DNA from: Hyphomicrobiales bacterium
Lineage (GTDB): Bacteria; Pseudomonadota; Alphaproteobacteria; Rhizobiales; Rhizobiaceae
NCBI GenBank assembly: GCA_900473745.1
Contig: UCMW01000007.1
Location: 738,244-802,243 of the forward strand
Reading direction: 5' to 3'
Length of the DNA stretch: 64,000 nt
Below, piece after piece: positions 17,093-27,020 of this stretch. The position numbers and the translations under genes were made by a program. Position 1 is the stretch's first letter. The number at the start of each line of letters is the position of its first letter. The notes under the pieces are model-generated. The model was not told the origin of the DNA. It did not search any database and saw nothing but the letters and a program-made list of their open reading frames with translations.

Positions 17093-18088
17093 ATGAAACT
17101 GACGAAAATCTTGCTGGCTAGTGCCGCCATTGCACTCGCCACCATGGGCTCTGCCGCACAGGCAGCCGACATGAAGATCGCACTCGTGGTCAAGTCCCTC
17201 GGCATCGGCTTCTTCGAAGCTGCCAACAAGGGCGCTCAGGAAGCAGCCAAGGAACTCGGCGGCGTCGAAGTCATCTACACCGGCCCGACCTCGACGACGG
17301 CTGAAGGCCAGATCGAAGTCATCAACTCGCTGATCGCACAGGGTGTCGACGCCATCGCGATCTCCGCCAACGATCCGGATGCAGTCGTCCCCGCGCTCAA
17401 GAAGGCCATGGACCGCGGCATCAAGGTCATCTCTTGGGACTCAGGTGTTGCTGCTGAAGGCCGCATCATGCACCTGAACCCCTCGTCCAACGCGCTGATC
17501 GGCAAGATGTGCCTGCAGCTTGCCGCCAACCACCTGCCTGACGGCAAGGGTGACTTTGCGATCCTCTCGGCGACCACCACCTCCACGAACCAGAACATCT
17601 GGATCGAGGAAATGAAGGCACAGCTGAAGGATTTCCCTGGCCTGAACCTCGTGACCACCGTTTACGGTGACGACCTCGCCGACAAGAGCTACCGCGAAGC
17701 AAACGGCCTCCTGAGCTCGCAGACCAACGTCAAGGTCATCGTCGCCCCGACAACGGTTGGCGTTCTCGCCGCCTCGCAAGCCGTCAAGGATGCCGGCAAG
17801 ATCGGCGACGTCTATGTCACCGGCCTCGGCCTCCCCTCCGAAATGGCGGGCGCCATCCAGTCGGGCGCCACGAAGGAATTCGCCATCTGGAACCCGATCG
17901 ACCTCGGCTACTCCGCCACCCAGATCGCCTATCGTCTCGCCAAGGGCGAAACCGATGCAGCTCCCGGCTCGGAAATCGAAGCCGGCCGCATGGGCAAGAT
18001 CAAGGTTGGTGACGGTGGCGAAGCCGCTATGGCCGATCCCTTCGTCTACAACGCCTCGAACATCGAGGAATTCTCCAAGATCTTCTGA
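17093..18088 (+). CDS. rhaS: Rhamnose ABC transporter substrate-binding protein
   Basis: A 331-residue periplasmic sugar-binding protein of the ribose/rhamnose (Peripla_BP_4) class. The signal peptide runs from MKLTKILLASAAIALATMG to AAQA. The mature protein begins ADMKIALVVKSLGIGFFEAA, with IAISANDPDAVVPALKKAMD as the typical first-lobe motif. The ATG at 17093 is preceded by GGGAGGAAAAC. It is followed by a strong stem-loop before rhaT. It binds rhamnose, or rhamnose-containing sugars, for RhaTPQ. Confidence 0.94.
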   Translation: MKLTKILLASAAIALATMGSAAQAADMKIALVVKSLGIGFFEAANKGAQEAAKELGGVEVIYTGPTSTTAEGQIEVINSLIAQGVDAIAISANDPDAVVPALKKAMDRGIKVISWDSGVAAEGRIMHLNPSSNALIGKMCLQLAANHLPDGKGDFAILSATTTSTNQNIWIEEMKAQLKDFPGLNLVTTVYGDDLADKSYREANGLLSSQTNVKVIVAPTTVGVLAASQAVKDAGKIGDVYVTGLGLPSEMAGAIQSGATKEFAIWNPIDLGYSATQIAYRLAKGETDAAPGSEIEAGRMGKIKVGDGGEAAMADPFVYNASNIEEFSKIF

Positions 18089-18103
18089 TCTCGGTGGACC
18101 AGA

Positions 18104-18125
18104 CCCGGCGGCTCAAGCCGCCGGG
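18104..18125 (+). other. Stem-loop after rhaS
   Basis: A 10-bp GC-rich stem (CCCGGCGGCT / AGCCGCCGGG) with a 2-nt minimal loop lies 15 nt after the rhaS stop, without a U-run. It also argues against a rhaT start at 18094. The likely role is differential expression of binding protein over ATPase and permeases. Confidence 0.7.
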
Positions 18126-18147
18126 ATTTCACTCATTCGGTAAGCAC

Positions 18148-19683
18148 ATGATGACCGTTCAATCTGCCAAGCTCGCGGCGGGCGCGATCCCGGCTGGCGA
18201 GCCCATTCTCGAAATGCGGGGCATTTCCCAGATCTTCCCGGGCGTAAAGGCCCTGGATCGGGTCGATATCGCCCTCTATCCGGGTAAAGTCACCGCGCTG
18301 ATCGGCGAGAACGGCGCTGGCAAGTCGACACTGGTGAAAATCCTCACGGGAATCTATCGCCCGAACGAAGGCGAGATCCTGATCGACGGCAAGCCCATGA
18401 GCTTTGTCAATGCCCAGGACGCGATCGACGCGGGCGTTACCGCCATTCACCAGGAAACTGTGCTCTTCGACGAGCTGACCGTTGGCGAGAACATCTTTCT
18501 CGGCCACGCCCCCCGAACCCGCTTCGGGCTGATCGACTGGCGCACCATCAACGATCGCTCCCGCGATCTGATGAAGGCGCTGGAAAGCGACATCGATCCG
18601 ACGACGAAACTCAAGGACTTCTCGATCGCCCAGCGCCACCTCGTGGCCATCGCCCGGGCGCTATCGGTCGACGCGCGCATCGTCATCATGGACGAGCCCA
18701 CCGCCGCCCTTTCCCGAAAGGAGATCGATGATCTCTTCCGCATCGTCGAGGGCCTGAAACGTCAGGGCAAGGCGATCCTCTTCATCAGCCACAAGTTCGA
18801 TGAGCTGTACGAGATCGCGGACAATTATGCCGTCTTCCGCGATGGCCGCATGGTCGGCTCGGGCGTACTCAAGGACACGCCGCAGGACGAGATCGTACGG
18901 CAGATGGTCGGCCGCGACGTGCACGATGTCTTCCCCAAGGTTGAAGCCGTCATCGGCGCGCCGGTCCTGAGCGTCCGCGGCTATAGCCACGAAACCGAGT
19001 TCCGCGATATCAGTTTCGACCTGCGCAAGGGAGAAATCCTCGGCGTCTACGGCCTGATCGGTGCCGGCCGCTCCGAACTCTGCCAATCGATCTTCGGCAT
19101 CACCCGCCCTAAATCCGGCGCCCTTCAGCTTGAAGGCAAGGACATAACCATCAGAGACACCGCAGATGCGATCACCGCCGGCATCGTCTACGTGCCAGAG
19201 GAACGCGGGCGCCATGGTCTGGCGCTCGAATTGCCAATCTACCAGAACATGTCCCTGCCCTCCCTGATCCGGACCTCGGTCTCGGGCTTCCTGAAGGCGG
19301 CCAACGAGTTGAAGCTGGCGCGCCGCTTCGCCGAACGGCTCGACCTGCGGGCAGCCGCGCTGTCCGTTCCGGTCGGCACGCTGTCCGGCGGCAATCAGCA
19401 GAAGGTCGTCATCGGCAAGTGGCTCGCCACCTCGCCAAAGGTCATCATTCTCGATGAACCGACCAAGGGCATCGACATCGGCTCCAAGGCCGCCGTCCAC
19501 GGCTTCATCTCCGAGCTTGCCTCCGAAGGTCTCTCGATCATCATGATATCGTCGGAACTGCCCGAAATCCTCGGCATGTCGGACCGTGTGATGGTCATGC
19601 GCGAGGGCTTGCAGGCCGGCATCTTCGAGCGCGAGGGCCTGACGGCCGAGACGCTCGTGCGCGCCGCAACGGGCAATGCGTGA
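18148..19683 (+). CDS. rhaT: Rhamnose ABC transporter ATP-binding protein
   Basis: A 511-residue ATPase with two nucleotide-binding domains, as in the RbsA/CUT2 family. Domain 1 has Walker A GENGAGKST near residue 53 and Walker B IVIMDEPTAALS. Domain 2 keeps signature LSGGNQQKVVIGKW and Walker B VIILDEPTKGID but has GLIGAGRSE in place of Walker A, normal for this family. The start is taken as one of the two adjacent ATGs at 18148 and 18151; no strong ribosome site is visible and the hairpin upstream excludes a start at 18094. Confidence 0.92.
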   Translation: MMTVQSAKLAAGAIPAGEPILEMRGISQIFPGVKALDRVDIALYPGKVTALIGENGAGKSTLVKILTGIYRPNEGEILIDGKPMSFVNAQDAIDAGVTAIHQETVLFDELTVGENIFLGHAPRTRFGLIDWRTINDRSRDLMKALESDIDPTTKLKDFSIAQRHLVAIARALSVDARIVIMDEPTAALSRKEIDDLFRIVEGLKRQGKAILFISHKFDELYEIADNYAVFRDGRMVGSGVLKDTPQDEIVRQMVGRDVHDVFPKVEAVIGAPVLSVRGYSHETEFRDISFDLRKGEILGVYGLIGAGRSELCQSIFGITRPKSGALQLEGKDITIRDTADAITAGIVYVPEERGRHGLALELPIYQNMSLPSLIRTSVSGFLKAANELKLARRFAERLDLRAAALSVPVGTLSGGNQQKVVIGKWLATSPKVIILDEPTKGIDIGSKAAVHGFISELASEGLSIIMISSELPEILGMSDRVMVMREGLQAGIFEREGLTAETLVRAATGNA

Positions 19684-19692
19684 GGAATGACA

Positions 19693-20685
19693 ATGCGGAA
19701 CCTCTTCAAGAACCGGGAAATGCTGCTGGGCCTGATCATCATCGGCATGATCCTGAGCTTCACCACGCGCGCACCCAATTTCGCCTCGCCGGAAAACCTG
19801 GCGAACATCTTCAACGACACCTCGATCCTGATCATCCTGGCACTCGGCCAGATGGTCGTGATCCTGACCAAATCGATCGACCTGTCGGTCGCCGCCAATC
19901 TCGCCTTCACCGGTATGGCGGTCGCAATGCTCGACAGCGCCTATCCGGGCCTGCCGCTCGCCCTCCTAGTGCTTGTTGCAATCGGCATTGGTGCCGCACT
20001 CGGCGCGATCAATGGCTTCCTCGTCTGGGCCCTGCAGATCCCGCCGATCGTCGTGACACTCGGCACGCTCACCATCTATCGCGGCATGAGCTTCGTACTT
20101 TCGGGCGGCGCATGGGTGAATGCCCATCAGATGCAGCCTGACTTTCTGGGCGTGCCGCGCCTGCCCGTGCTGGGCTTGCCGATCCTCTCCTGGGTCGCGA
20201 TTGCAGTCATCCTGCTGATCGGCTTCATCCTGGCCCGTACCCCCTTCGGTCGCTCGGCCTATGCTGCCGGTGGCAATCCCGTTGCCGCCATCTATGCCGG
20301 CATTGATGTCGGTCGCGCCCGCTTCCTCGCCTTCGTGCTGTCGGGCGCGCTTGCCGGCCTCTCGGGTTATCTCTGGGTCTCGCGCTACGCCGTCGCCTAT
20401 GTCGACATCGCCGCTGGCTTCGAACTTGATAGCGTTGCCGCCTGCGTCATCGGCGGCATCTCGATTGCGGGCGGCATCGGCACCGTGATCGGCACGGTGC
20501 TCGGCGCCCTCTTCCTTGGCGTCATCAAGAATGCGCTCCCTGTCATCGGCATCTCGCCCTTTGCCCAGATGGCAATCTCCGGCATCGTCATCGTGCTCGC
20601 GGTCGTCTTCAACGCCCGCGCCGAGCGCAAGAAGGGCCGTATCATCCTGCGCGATCGCGCAGCAGGAAAGGAGGCGACGGCATGA
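19693..20685 (+). CDS. rhaP: Rhamnose ABC transporter permease
   Basis: A 330-residue CUT2-type permease with about eight to ten hydrophobic segments (for example LLGLIIIGMILSF and LALLVLVAIGIGAALGAI) and the family motif NGFLVW...PPIVVTLGTL. Two start codons compete, 19687 and 19693; the latter gives 7-nt spacing to GAGG and is preferred. It begins just after the rhaT stop and overlaps rhaQ by 4 nt. Forms the membrane channel with RhaQ. Confidence 0.92.
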   Translation: MRNLFKNREMLLGLIIIGMILSFTTRAPNFASPENLANIFNDTSILIILALGQMVVILTKSIDLSVAANLAFTGMAVAMLDSAYPGLPLALLVLVAIGIGAALGAINGFLVWALQIPPIVVTLGTLTIYRGMSFVLSGGAWVNAHQMQPDFLGVPRLPVLGLPILSWVAIAVILLIGFILARTPFGRSAYAAGGNPVAAIYAGIDVGRARFLAFVLSGALAGLSGYLWVSRYAVAYVDIAAGFELDSVAACVIGGISIAGGIGTVIGTVLGALFLGVIKNALPVIGISPFAQMAISGIVIVLAVVFNARAERKKGRIILRDRAAGKEATA

Positions 20686-21695
20686 ACACCGCAAACGAAC
20701 ACATGAACAGCCCCCGCGTCATTCCCGACCGGCTGCAGACACCCTTCCGTCGCCTGCTTGGAAGCTGGGAGGTTCTCCTCTTTGCCGTCGCGGTTCTGAT
20801 CTTCATCGCGAACTCGCTGGCCTCTCCCTATTTCCTCAACGCCTGGAACCTGTCGGACGCCACCTTCAACTTCACGGAAAAGGCGCTGATCGCCTTTGCC
20901 ATGGCGCTGCTGATCATCGCTGGCGAGATCGACCTCTCCGTGGCCGCCATCATCGCACTCGCCTCGACCGCCATGGGTTATGCCGCGCAGTACGGCGTAG
21001 GTGCACCCGGCCTCGTGGCAATCGGCATCTCGACCGGCCTTGCCTGCGGCGCCTTCAACGGCCTGCTCGTTGCCGGCCTGAAGCTGCCCTCGATCGTCGT
21101 GACCATCGGGACGATGAGCCTCTTCCGCGGCATCTCCTATCTCGTGCTAGGTGACCAGGCCTTCGGCAAATATCCTGCGGATTTTGCTTTCTTCGGCCAG
21201 GGCTATGTCTTCTGGGTCATTTCCTTCGAATTCGTGCTCTTCCTGGTGATGGCACTGCTCTTCGCCATCCTCCTGCACTGGACGAATTTCGGTCGCCATG
21301 TCTATGTCATCGGCAACAACCCGCTGGCCGCGCGCTTCTCCGGCATTCCAGTCGAGCGCGTGAAGTTCATCCTCTTCCTGCTGACCGGCCTGATGAGCGG
21401 CATCGCGGCCGTCTGCCTCACCTCCCGCCTCGGCTCGACCCGCCCATCGATCGCTCAAGGGTGGGAACTCGAAGTCGTCACCATGGTCGTGCTCGGCGGC
21501 GTCTCGATCCTCGGCGGTTCGGGCACCATTGTCGGCGTCGTCATCGCAGCCTTCGTCATGGGCCTCGTCACCTTCGGCCTCGGCCTCCTCAACGTGCCCG
21601 GCATCGTCATGTCGATCTTCATTGGCCTGCTCTTGATAATCACCATCGCGCTCCCAATTGTCGCGCGGCGCATCAAGCATGCGAGGAACGCCTGA
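20682..21695 (+). CDS. rhaQ: Rhamnose ABC transporter permease
   Basis: A 337-residue CUT2-type permease paralogous to RhaP, with the motif [20 protein letters not shown] near residue 126 and a C-terminal helix [13 protein letters not shown]. Its ATG overlaps the rhaP stop (ATGA), and its own stop overlaps the rhaU start by one base, so the whole segment is translationally coupled. Confidence 0.92.
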   Translation: MNTANEHMNSPRVIPDRLQTPFRRLLGSWEVLLFAVAVLIFIANSLASPYFLNAWNLSDATFNFTEKALIAFAMALLIIAGEIDLSVAAIIALASTAMGYAAQYGVGAPGLVAIGISTGLACGAFNGLLVAGLKLPSIVVTIGTMSLFRGISYLVLGDQAFGKYPADFAFFGQGYVFWVISFEFVLFLVMALLFAILLHWTNFGRHVYVIGNNPLAARFSGIPVERVKFILFLLTGLMSGIAAVCLTSRLGSTRPSIAQGWELEVVTMVVLGGVSILGGSGTIVGVVIAAFVMGLVTFGLGLLNVPGIVMSIFIGLLLIITIALPIVARRIKHARNA

Positions 21696-22018
21696 TGAGC
21701 GAGACCGAACGCCACGTCTTCAAAATGAAGCTCAATCCGGGCATGGAAGCGGAATACCGCAAGCGCCATGACGAGATCTGGCCGGAGCTCGTTGACCTCC
21801 TGCACGAAGCAGGCGTCAGTGATTACACGATCCATCTCGATGCGGAGACCAACCTGCTGATCGGCGTGCTCACCCGCACCAAGACCCATGGTATGGCAGA
21901 CCTGCCCTCTCACCCCGTCATGAAGCGGTGGTGGGCGCATATGGCCGATATCATGGCAACGAACGCCGACAACTCTCCCTGGGCCGTCGATTTGAAGCCC
22001 GTCTTCCACATGCCATGA
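21695..22018 (+). CDS. rhaU: L-rhamnose mutarotase
   Basis: A 107-residue RhaM/RhaU-family protein. Conserved features are the R-x2-E/D pattern [16 protein letters not shown] near residues 21-36, the SDYTIHLD motif and [10 protein letters not shown]. It interconverts alpha and beta anomers of L-rhamnose in the cytoplasm so that the right anomer reaches RhaI. It starts at the ATG overlapping the rhaQ stop and itself overlaps rhaK by 4 nt. Confidence 0.93.
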   Translation: MSETERHVFKMKLNPGMEAEYRKRHDEIWPELVDLLHEAGVSDYTIHLDAETNLLIGVLTRTKTHGMADLPSHPVMKRWWAHMADIMATNADNSPWAVDLKPVFHMP

Positions 22019-23397
22019 CAATATCCTTCCAACGCATAGCCGTGATCGACATTGGCAAGACCAATGCCAAGGTGGTTCTTGTCGATGCGCAAACGGGCGC
22101 CGAAGTCGCCGTCCGCAAGACAGCCAATACCGTACTCGCCGGCCCGCCCTACCCGCATTTCGATACGGAACGGCTATGGGCCTTCATCCTCGACACCCTG
22201 GCCGAGTTCGCAGTCGACCCGGGCTTTGATGCCCTCTCCATCACAACCCATGGCGCGAGCGCGGCCCTGCTCGACGACAAAGGCGTACTTGCGCTGCCCG
22301 TGCTCGACTACGAACACGTCTACCCGGACGAGGTGAACCGCGCCTATGACCGGATCCGGCCGGACTTCATGGAAAGTTTTTCACCCCGCCTGACAGGAGG
22401 GCTGAATCTCGGTGCGCAACTCCACTTCCAGCGCGACCGTTTTCCGAACGAGTTCGCCCGGGTCTCGACCATCCTCACCTATCCGCAATATTGGGCCTTT
22501 CGCCTGACGGGTATCGCGGCGAACGAGAAGACGTCACTCGGATGCCACACCGATCTTTGGCTCCCCTTTGCAGACAGATATTCGGCTCTGGTCGACCGCC
22601 TTGAGATTGCGGACAAGATGGCGCCGATACGTTCCGCATTCGACATCCTGGGCTATATCCACCCTGAAATTGCGCGAAGGATCGGCCTGCCGAAACCGGT
22701 CCCTGTCTATTGTGGCATCCATGATTCCAACGCATCGCTCTTGCCTCACCTCATAGCCTTCGGCCTTCCCTGTACGGTCGTTTCGACAGGAACATGGGTC
22801 ATCTGTTTTGCCCCTGGCGCAAAGCCGGACGCGCTGGACCGCGACCGGGACACGCTCGCCAACGTCGACGCCTATGGTATCGCCGTGCCATCCGCCCGCT
22901 ATATGGGCGGCCGCGAATGGGAGATGGGGACGAAAGACCAAGCGACCGTCACGGCGGAAGCGGAATGGGCGGCCGTCGCAGACGTGGTTTCTCAAGAGCG
23001 CTTGCTCTTGCCGAGTAGCGTGAGCGGCACCGGTCCGTTTCCGTCCATGAAGGGCAGATGGCATCGCGAGCCGGAAAAGGCTGCTGCGCGCAAAGCTGCA
23101 GCCAGTCTCTATCAAGCGTTGATGACCGTGACTTGCCTCGAAATGATCAGTTCTGAGGGCCCGATCATCGTTGAAGGACCCTTTGTGGCAAACCGCGTCT
23201 ATGTGGCGGCCTTGCACAGCCTGACGGTAAGACAGGTCTACATGTCACCGTCCCAGACCGGCACGTCGTCGGGTGCGGCCCTTCTCGCGGGGATCCGACC
23301 GTCAGTCCCGCCCCGTCTCGTCGACGAAACCATTCCCGGGCTGTACAGCTACCGCGCGACGTGGCGGAAATTGATCGACACCGGAACGGGTCAGTGA
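22015..23397 (+). CDS. rhaK: L-rhamnulose kinase (FGGY family)
   Basis: A 460-residue sugar kinase. The N-terminal ATPase-fold motif is [15 protein letters not shown], the catalytic-region motif is [13 protein letters not shown] near residue 238, and the C-terminal FGGY-type glycine stretch is [13 protein letters not shown]. It phosphorylates L-rhamnulose to the 1-phosphate. In R. leguminosarum the kinase is also required for activity of the RhaSTPQ transporter. The ATG overlaps the rhaU stop. Last gene of the rhaRSTPQUK operon. Confidence 0.9.
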   Translation: MTISFQRIAVIDIGKTNAKVVLVDAQTGAEVAVRKTANTVLAGPPYPHFDTERLWAFILDTLAEFAVDPGFDALSITTHGASAALLDDKGVLALPVLDYEHVYPDEVNRAYDRIRPDFMESFSPRLTGGLNLGAQLHFQRDRFPNEFARVSTILTYPQYWAFRLTGIAANEKTSLGCHTDLWLPFADRYSALVDRLEIADKMAPIRSAFDILGYIHPEIARRIGLPKPVPVYCGIHDSNASLLPHLIAFGLPCTVVSTGTWVICFAPGAKPDALDRDRDTLANVDAYGIAVPSARYMGGREWEMGTKDQATVTAEAEWAAVADVVSQERLLLPSSVSGTGPFPSMKGRWHREPEKAAARKAAASLYQALMTVTCLEMISSEGPIIVEGPFVANRVYVAALHSLTVRQVYMSPSQTGTSSGAALLAGIRPSVPPRLVDETIPGLYSYRATWRKLIDTGTGQ

Positions 23398-23551
23398 GCC
23401 GCCCCCTCGATCACCGCCATTCTAAGACTATTGACCCTTGATTGCCACGCCGCCCACGTTGCTGGTGCCGACCACTCTCAAGATGCCGGCGGCGAAAAAA
23501 TATGACTAAACAAATCATCTTTATTGACCCGTCGCACTTTTCTGGCGAAAA

Positions 23552-24508
23552 GTGAGGCTGTTTCCCGAAGCCGGACAGGCGACCGACAATGGGCGAGAGG
23601 CAAGAGAGTTGACCTATCTACACCAGATGCAGACCGAGATAGACGGCATTCGTGCCTTGCTGCCGGCCAAATGGCGCTCCCTCGACGGCATTGTCGGCGT
23701 GCATTGGGATGCAGAGGGTCATGCGGGTGCCAGTGGCTACTATCTGTCTCCGGACCCACGCATCATGTTCTTCTTCAACGACGTGAGTACCCAGATCCAG
23801 GTTGCCGACCAGCGCGGAGAAGTCGGCCACGGTGAGCGCGGCATGGCAAGGGCGATCTACGTTCCGGCTGGCGTTCCCATGTGGACGAGGTTCACGCGCC
23901 GCCACCGATTTTCGCATCTCGACCTGCATCTGCACCACGATCGCCTGATGCGCTACATTTCGCCAGTGATCGGCGCGTCGGCTGCACGCGCGACGCTGAA
24001 GCAGCCGGTGGAACTGCACGACCCGGGGCCACTCTCCAGTCTGGCAAACCTCGTCGTCGATGAGCTCTCGACAGACCTCCGGCACCCGGCTTTTGCCGAA
24101 AACCTGATCGGCAGCATCGTCACCGGCCTCCTCGATCTGCAGGGGGACGAGACGAGTGGCGCCGCCGCCAGTGGGCGGCTGACCCAGGCACAACTGAACC
24201 GGCTTTCGGCCTATTTCGCCAATTGCGGTGGTCGGCGCCTCGCCGTGAAGGAGATGGCGGATGTGGTCGGCCTGTCGGAAAGCTGGTTCGCGACCGTGTT
24301 CCGCCAGACGACCGACATGACCCCGCTCCAGTGGCAGCTCGCCCGCCGCATCGATCTCGCACGAAAGCTGCTCTGCGATACCTCGATGAGCATCGCCGAA
24401 ATCAGCGTCCAGCTCGGCTTCACTGACCAGGCGCACATGACCAAGGTCTTCCGCGCCGTAACGGGCGACACGCCAGCCGCCTGGCGGCGCACGCACCAGT
24501 CAGATTGA
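23552..24508 (+). CDS. AraC family regulator of the siderophore locus
   Basis: A protein of up to 318 residues whose last 100 residues form the double AraC helix-turn-helix (VKEMADVVGLSESWFATVFR and ISVQLGFTDQAHMTKVFRA, ending DTPAAWRR). The N-terminal region has FFFNDVSTQIQVADQRGE and HLDLHLHHD, reminiscent of siderophore-sensing AraC regulators. The start is uncertain: GTG at 23552, TTG at 23609 or ATG at 23627 are all possible. It is convergent with the TonB receptor gene, so it probably activates siderophore uptake when the iron-siderophore is available. Confidence 0.85.
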   Translation: MRLFPEAGQATDNGREARELTYLHQMQTEIDGIRALLPAKWRSLDGIVGVHWDAEGHAGASGYYLSPDPRIMFFFNDVSTQIQVADQRGEVGHGERGMARAIYVPAGVPMWTRFTRRHRFSHLDLHLHHDRLMRYISPVIGASAARATLKQPVELHDPGPLSSLANLVVDELSTDLRHPAFAENLIGSIVTGLLDLQGDETSGAAASGRLTQAQLNRLSAYFANCGGRRLAVKEMADVVGLSESWFATVFRQTTDMTPLQWQLARRIDLARKLLCDTSMSIAEISVQLGFTDQAHMTKVFRAVTGDTPAAWRRTHQSD

Positions 24509-24552
24509 GGAACCGGACCCACCCCTTGTGAAGTTGACGGGGCCCATTCGAC

Positions 24553-26703
24553 TTACCAGGTCTGGCGGATGGTTGCGTAGACAGTACGCCCCGGATTGTA
24601 GAAATCGGCACCGTAACCAGCGTTCGCTATGTACTTCTCGTCGAACACGTTGCTGACGTTCAGTTCGAAGCTGGTGTTCTCCCGGATCTTGTAGGTCAGC
24701 GCCGCATCGAAAACGATGTTGCCGTCGGTCGAGCCGGTATTGTCGTCCGTATAGAAGTAGGAGCCGATATAGCGGGCACCGCCACCGACGGTCATGTCGC
24801 CACGCTGCCCGTCCCCTTCGATCGTATAGTTCAGCCACAGCGACGCGGTCTGGCGCGGTACCATGGCGAGTTCATTGCCTTCGTTTCCAGCGGTCCCATT
24901 TTCCATGATCTCGGACACCAGATAGGAGTAACCGCCGGTCAAGCTGAGATTGTCGGTGAGTTCGGCCTTGGCTTCCAGATCGATACCACGAACGCGCACT
25001 TCGCCGATCGTCTCAGGCAGTGCGGTCGATGGGTTCGTTCGCGTGATATTGGTCTTCGTCAGATCATAGATCGATGCGGTGAACAGAGCCGGGAAAGCCT
25101 CCGGGCTGTATTTCACGCCAACCTCCATCTGCTCCCCACGCTCGGGATCCACGCCGACGCTTGGAGGGGCGACGGACTCCGCATAACTCGCATAGACAGC
25201 GAATTCCTCCGTGAAGCGGTAGGTGGCGCCGATACGTTTGGAAAACTCGCTGAAATCACCAGCACTTTCAGTCGTAATAGGAGACCCCGTGCTCCACCAC
25301 TCGGTGTCCACCGATGACAGATCCATCCAGTCGTTGCGCAAGCCGACGGATACGATCAGCTTTTCGGCGAATGTCGTATCCTGCTGCAGGTATAGGCCAA
25401 CCGTCGACTGCTTGCTGACATCGGCGACATAGGGTGTCGCGTAGGTCGGCGCGCCACTGTAGACGGGATTGGTCCAGTTGATGTCAGGCGCGCTCGTGTA
25501 GTAGGTCGTGCCCGTCCCGTTATGACGTTTGTAGTCGAGACCTGCGAGGGTTCTGCTTTCTACGAAGTCGAAGCTTCCATCATACTGAAGATGAGCATCG
25601 ATGAGGAAATCTTCGCGATTCTGCGCATTGCCGTAGTAATCACGCGCAACGGTCGTCCCGGCGTAATCGGGAGTATTGTCCTGAACATAGGCATAACCGA
25701 AGCCTGTATTCGACTTGCTGTAGCGCGCATTCGAGCCGAACGTCAGGCCATTTCCGAAGTCATGGTCGAACAGGACGCTGAAAGTGTTTCGGTTCGTCGT
25801 GTCGTAGTTGTAGTCCGGCTCGCCGAGAAATACGCTCCGATCGAGATTCGTGCCGATCGGATGGCCGCCGCCGCCGGGTACGCTGTCACGGTTGAGGTGG
25901 TCATAGACCAGGCTCAAGTTGGTCATATCCGTCGGCCGCCACGTCAGGCCGCCCATGAGGAATTTCTCGTCGTCCTGCGAGAAGTCGTATTCCTTCTCGG
26001 CATTCTGCAGCTTGCCGGTCAGGCGATAGGACAGCGTGTCGTCCTCGGTCAGATTGTCACCGAAGTCGAAGCCGACTTCACCACGCTTGTTCGATCCTGT
26101 CGTTCCGTACACTTCGCCGAAGCGGTCCGTCTTGGGGAGCTTGGTCGCATAATTGATGGCGCCACCGGGGTCCGATACGCCGTACACTGTCGAGCTTGCG
26201 CCCTTCAGGACCTCGACACGTTCGAACGCGTAAGGCTCTTCGCGGACGCCGCCGAAGGGGTCGCCGAGGGTGAGGCCATCGCGATAGGCCCAGGCGTCAA
26301 AGCCGCGAATTTTGTAGTAGTCGAAACGGTCGTCGGAACCGTAGAAATCAGCGCTGACGGCAGGCGTATACTGAAGCACCTCTTCGATACTCTTCGCCGC
26401 GCGCTGCTGGATTTCCTTGGCTGTCACGACGGAAACCGAGGCCGCTATGTCCATGATGTTTGTGGTCATACGGCTACCGGCCGCCGCTTTCGTCGCAACC
26501 ACCGTCTTCGAATCCGCGTCGCCCTGACCGGCGCCCTCTACGGTGATCGTCTGCAACACGGTTGACTCCCCGTCCGCGCCTGCATCCTGCGCCCCAGCAA
26601 ATGCAGGCATCAAGGCGATGAAAGCTGTGCAGCCCAAAAGCACGGCAGTGCGCTGGCGGATGGAAGCTCGGCACGCGCTTCCGGAAGAAATGACTCTGAT
26701 CAT
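24553..26703 (-). CDS. TonB-dependent ferric siderophore receptor (FhuA/FoxA-like)
   Basis: A 716-residue outer-membrane receptor. Signal peptide cleavage is probably after AFAGA near residue 38. The plug domain follows: IMDIAASVSVVTAKEIQQRA near 83, YYKIRGFDAWAYRDG, and EPYAFERVEVLKGASSTVYG near 156. A 22-strand barrel ends in an aromatic residue (TIRQTW). The plug resembles hydroxamate siderophore receptors such as FhuA and FoxA. The gene is divergent from the periplasmic binding protein of the same uptake system. The substrate is inferred from family resemblance only. Confidence 0.92.
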   Translation of the reverse strand: MIRVISSGSACRASIRQRTAVLLGCTAFIALMPAFAGAQDAGADGESTVLQTITVEGAGQGDADSKTVVATKAAAGSRMTTNIMDIAASVSVVTAKEIQQRAAKSIEEVLQYTPAVSADFYGSDDRFDYYKIRGFDAWAYRDGLTLGDPFGGVREEPYAFERVEVLKGASSTVYGVSDPGGAINYATKLPKTDRFGEVYGTTGSNKRGEVGFDFGDNLTEDDTLSYRLTGKLQNAEKEYDFSQDDEKFLMGGLTWRPTDMTNLSLVYDHLNRDSVPGGGGHPIGTNLDRSVFLGEPDYNYDTTNRNTFSVLFDHDFGNGLTFGSNARYSKSNTGFGYAYVQDNTPDYAGTTVARDYYGNAQNREDFLIDAHLQYDGSFDFVESRTLAGLDYKRHNGTGTTYYTSAPDINWTNPVYSGAPTYATPYVADVSKQSTVGLYLQQDTTFAEKLIVSVGLRNDWMDLSSVDTEWWSTGSPITTESAGDFSEFSKRIGATYRFTEEFAVYASYAESVAPPSVGVDPERGEQMEVGVKYSPEAFPALFTASIYDLTKTNITRTNPSTALPETIGEVRVRGIDLEAKAELTDNLSLTGGYSYLVSEIMENGTAGNEGNELAMVPRQTASLWLNYTIEGDGQRGDMTVGGGARYIGSYFYTDDNTGSTDGNIVFDAALTYKIRENTSFELNVSNVFDEKYIANAGYGADFYNPGRTVYATIRQTW

Positions 26704-27020
26704 GATGTTTCCAGAATTTGAAATTCAGACATTCCGTCTCGATGAACCCCAGGGATCATCGTTGGGAGCCAACCGAGATCCAGGGTCAACTCGCAGTCTG
26801 CTTTGGCCCTATCCCCGAGCCCGGCGCACTGCAGATCGACCCCTCATCGGTCTGCGCGCCATTAACTGGATAAATTTGATCCAGTATTGTAAAATTCCCT
26901 GTTTTGTAAATTCCCCCGGAAAATCAAAAGGCACCCTCACCGCCGCGTTTCAAAGCCCTTGACCCCATTCAGTGAAGCTGAGAGGGAAAGTCAACTTATT
27001 TCAAGGGATGATTGTGACCC
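26704..27020. promoter_or_regulatory. Divergent control region of the siderophore receptor and transport operon
   Basis: 317 nt with no gene. A direct repeat (TTGTAAAATTCCC at 26887-26899 and TTGTAAATTCCC at 26904-26915, 17 bp apart) suits an AraC-family activator. A TGA-N9-TCA element at 26979-26993, 28 bp before the binding-protein gene, fits the loose IRO consensus of the rhizobial iron regulator RirA. Both sites are assigned by pattern only; the RirA motif carries little information. Confidence 0.45.

Noticed and set aside
23398..23551. GC-rich complementary ends after rhaK as a terminator
   Set aside because: GCCGCC near 23400 and GGCGGC followed by A residues near 23490 are about 80 nt apart with no continuous stem, so a terminator is not supported.
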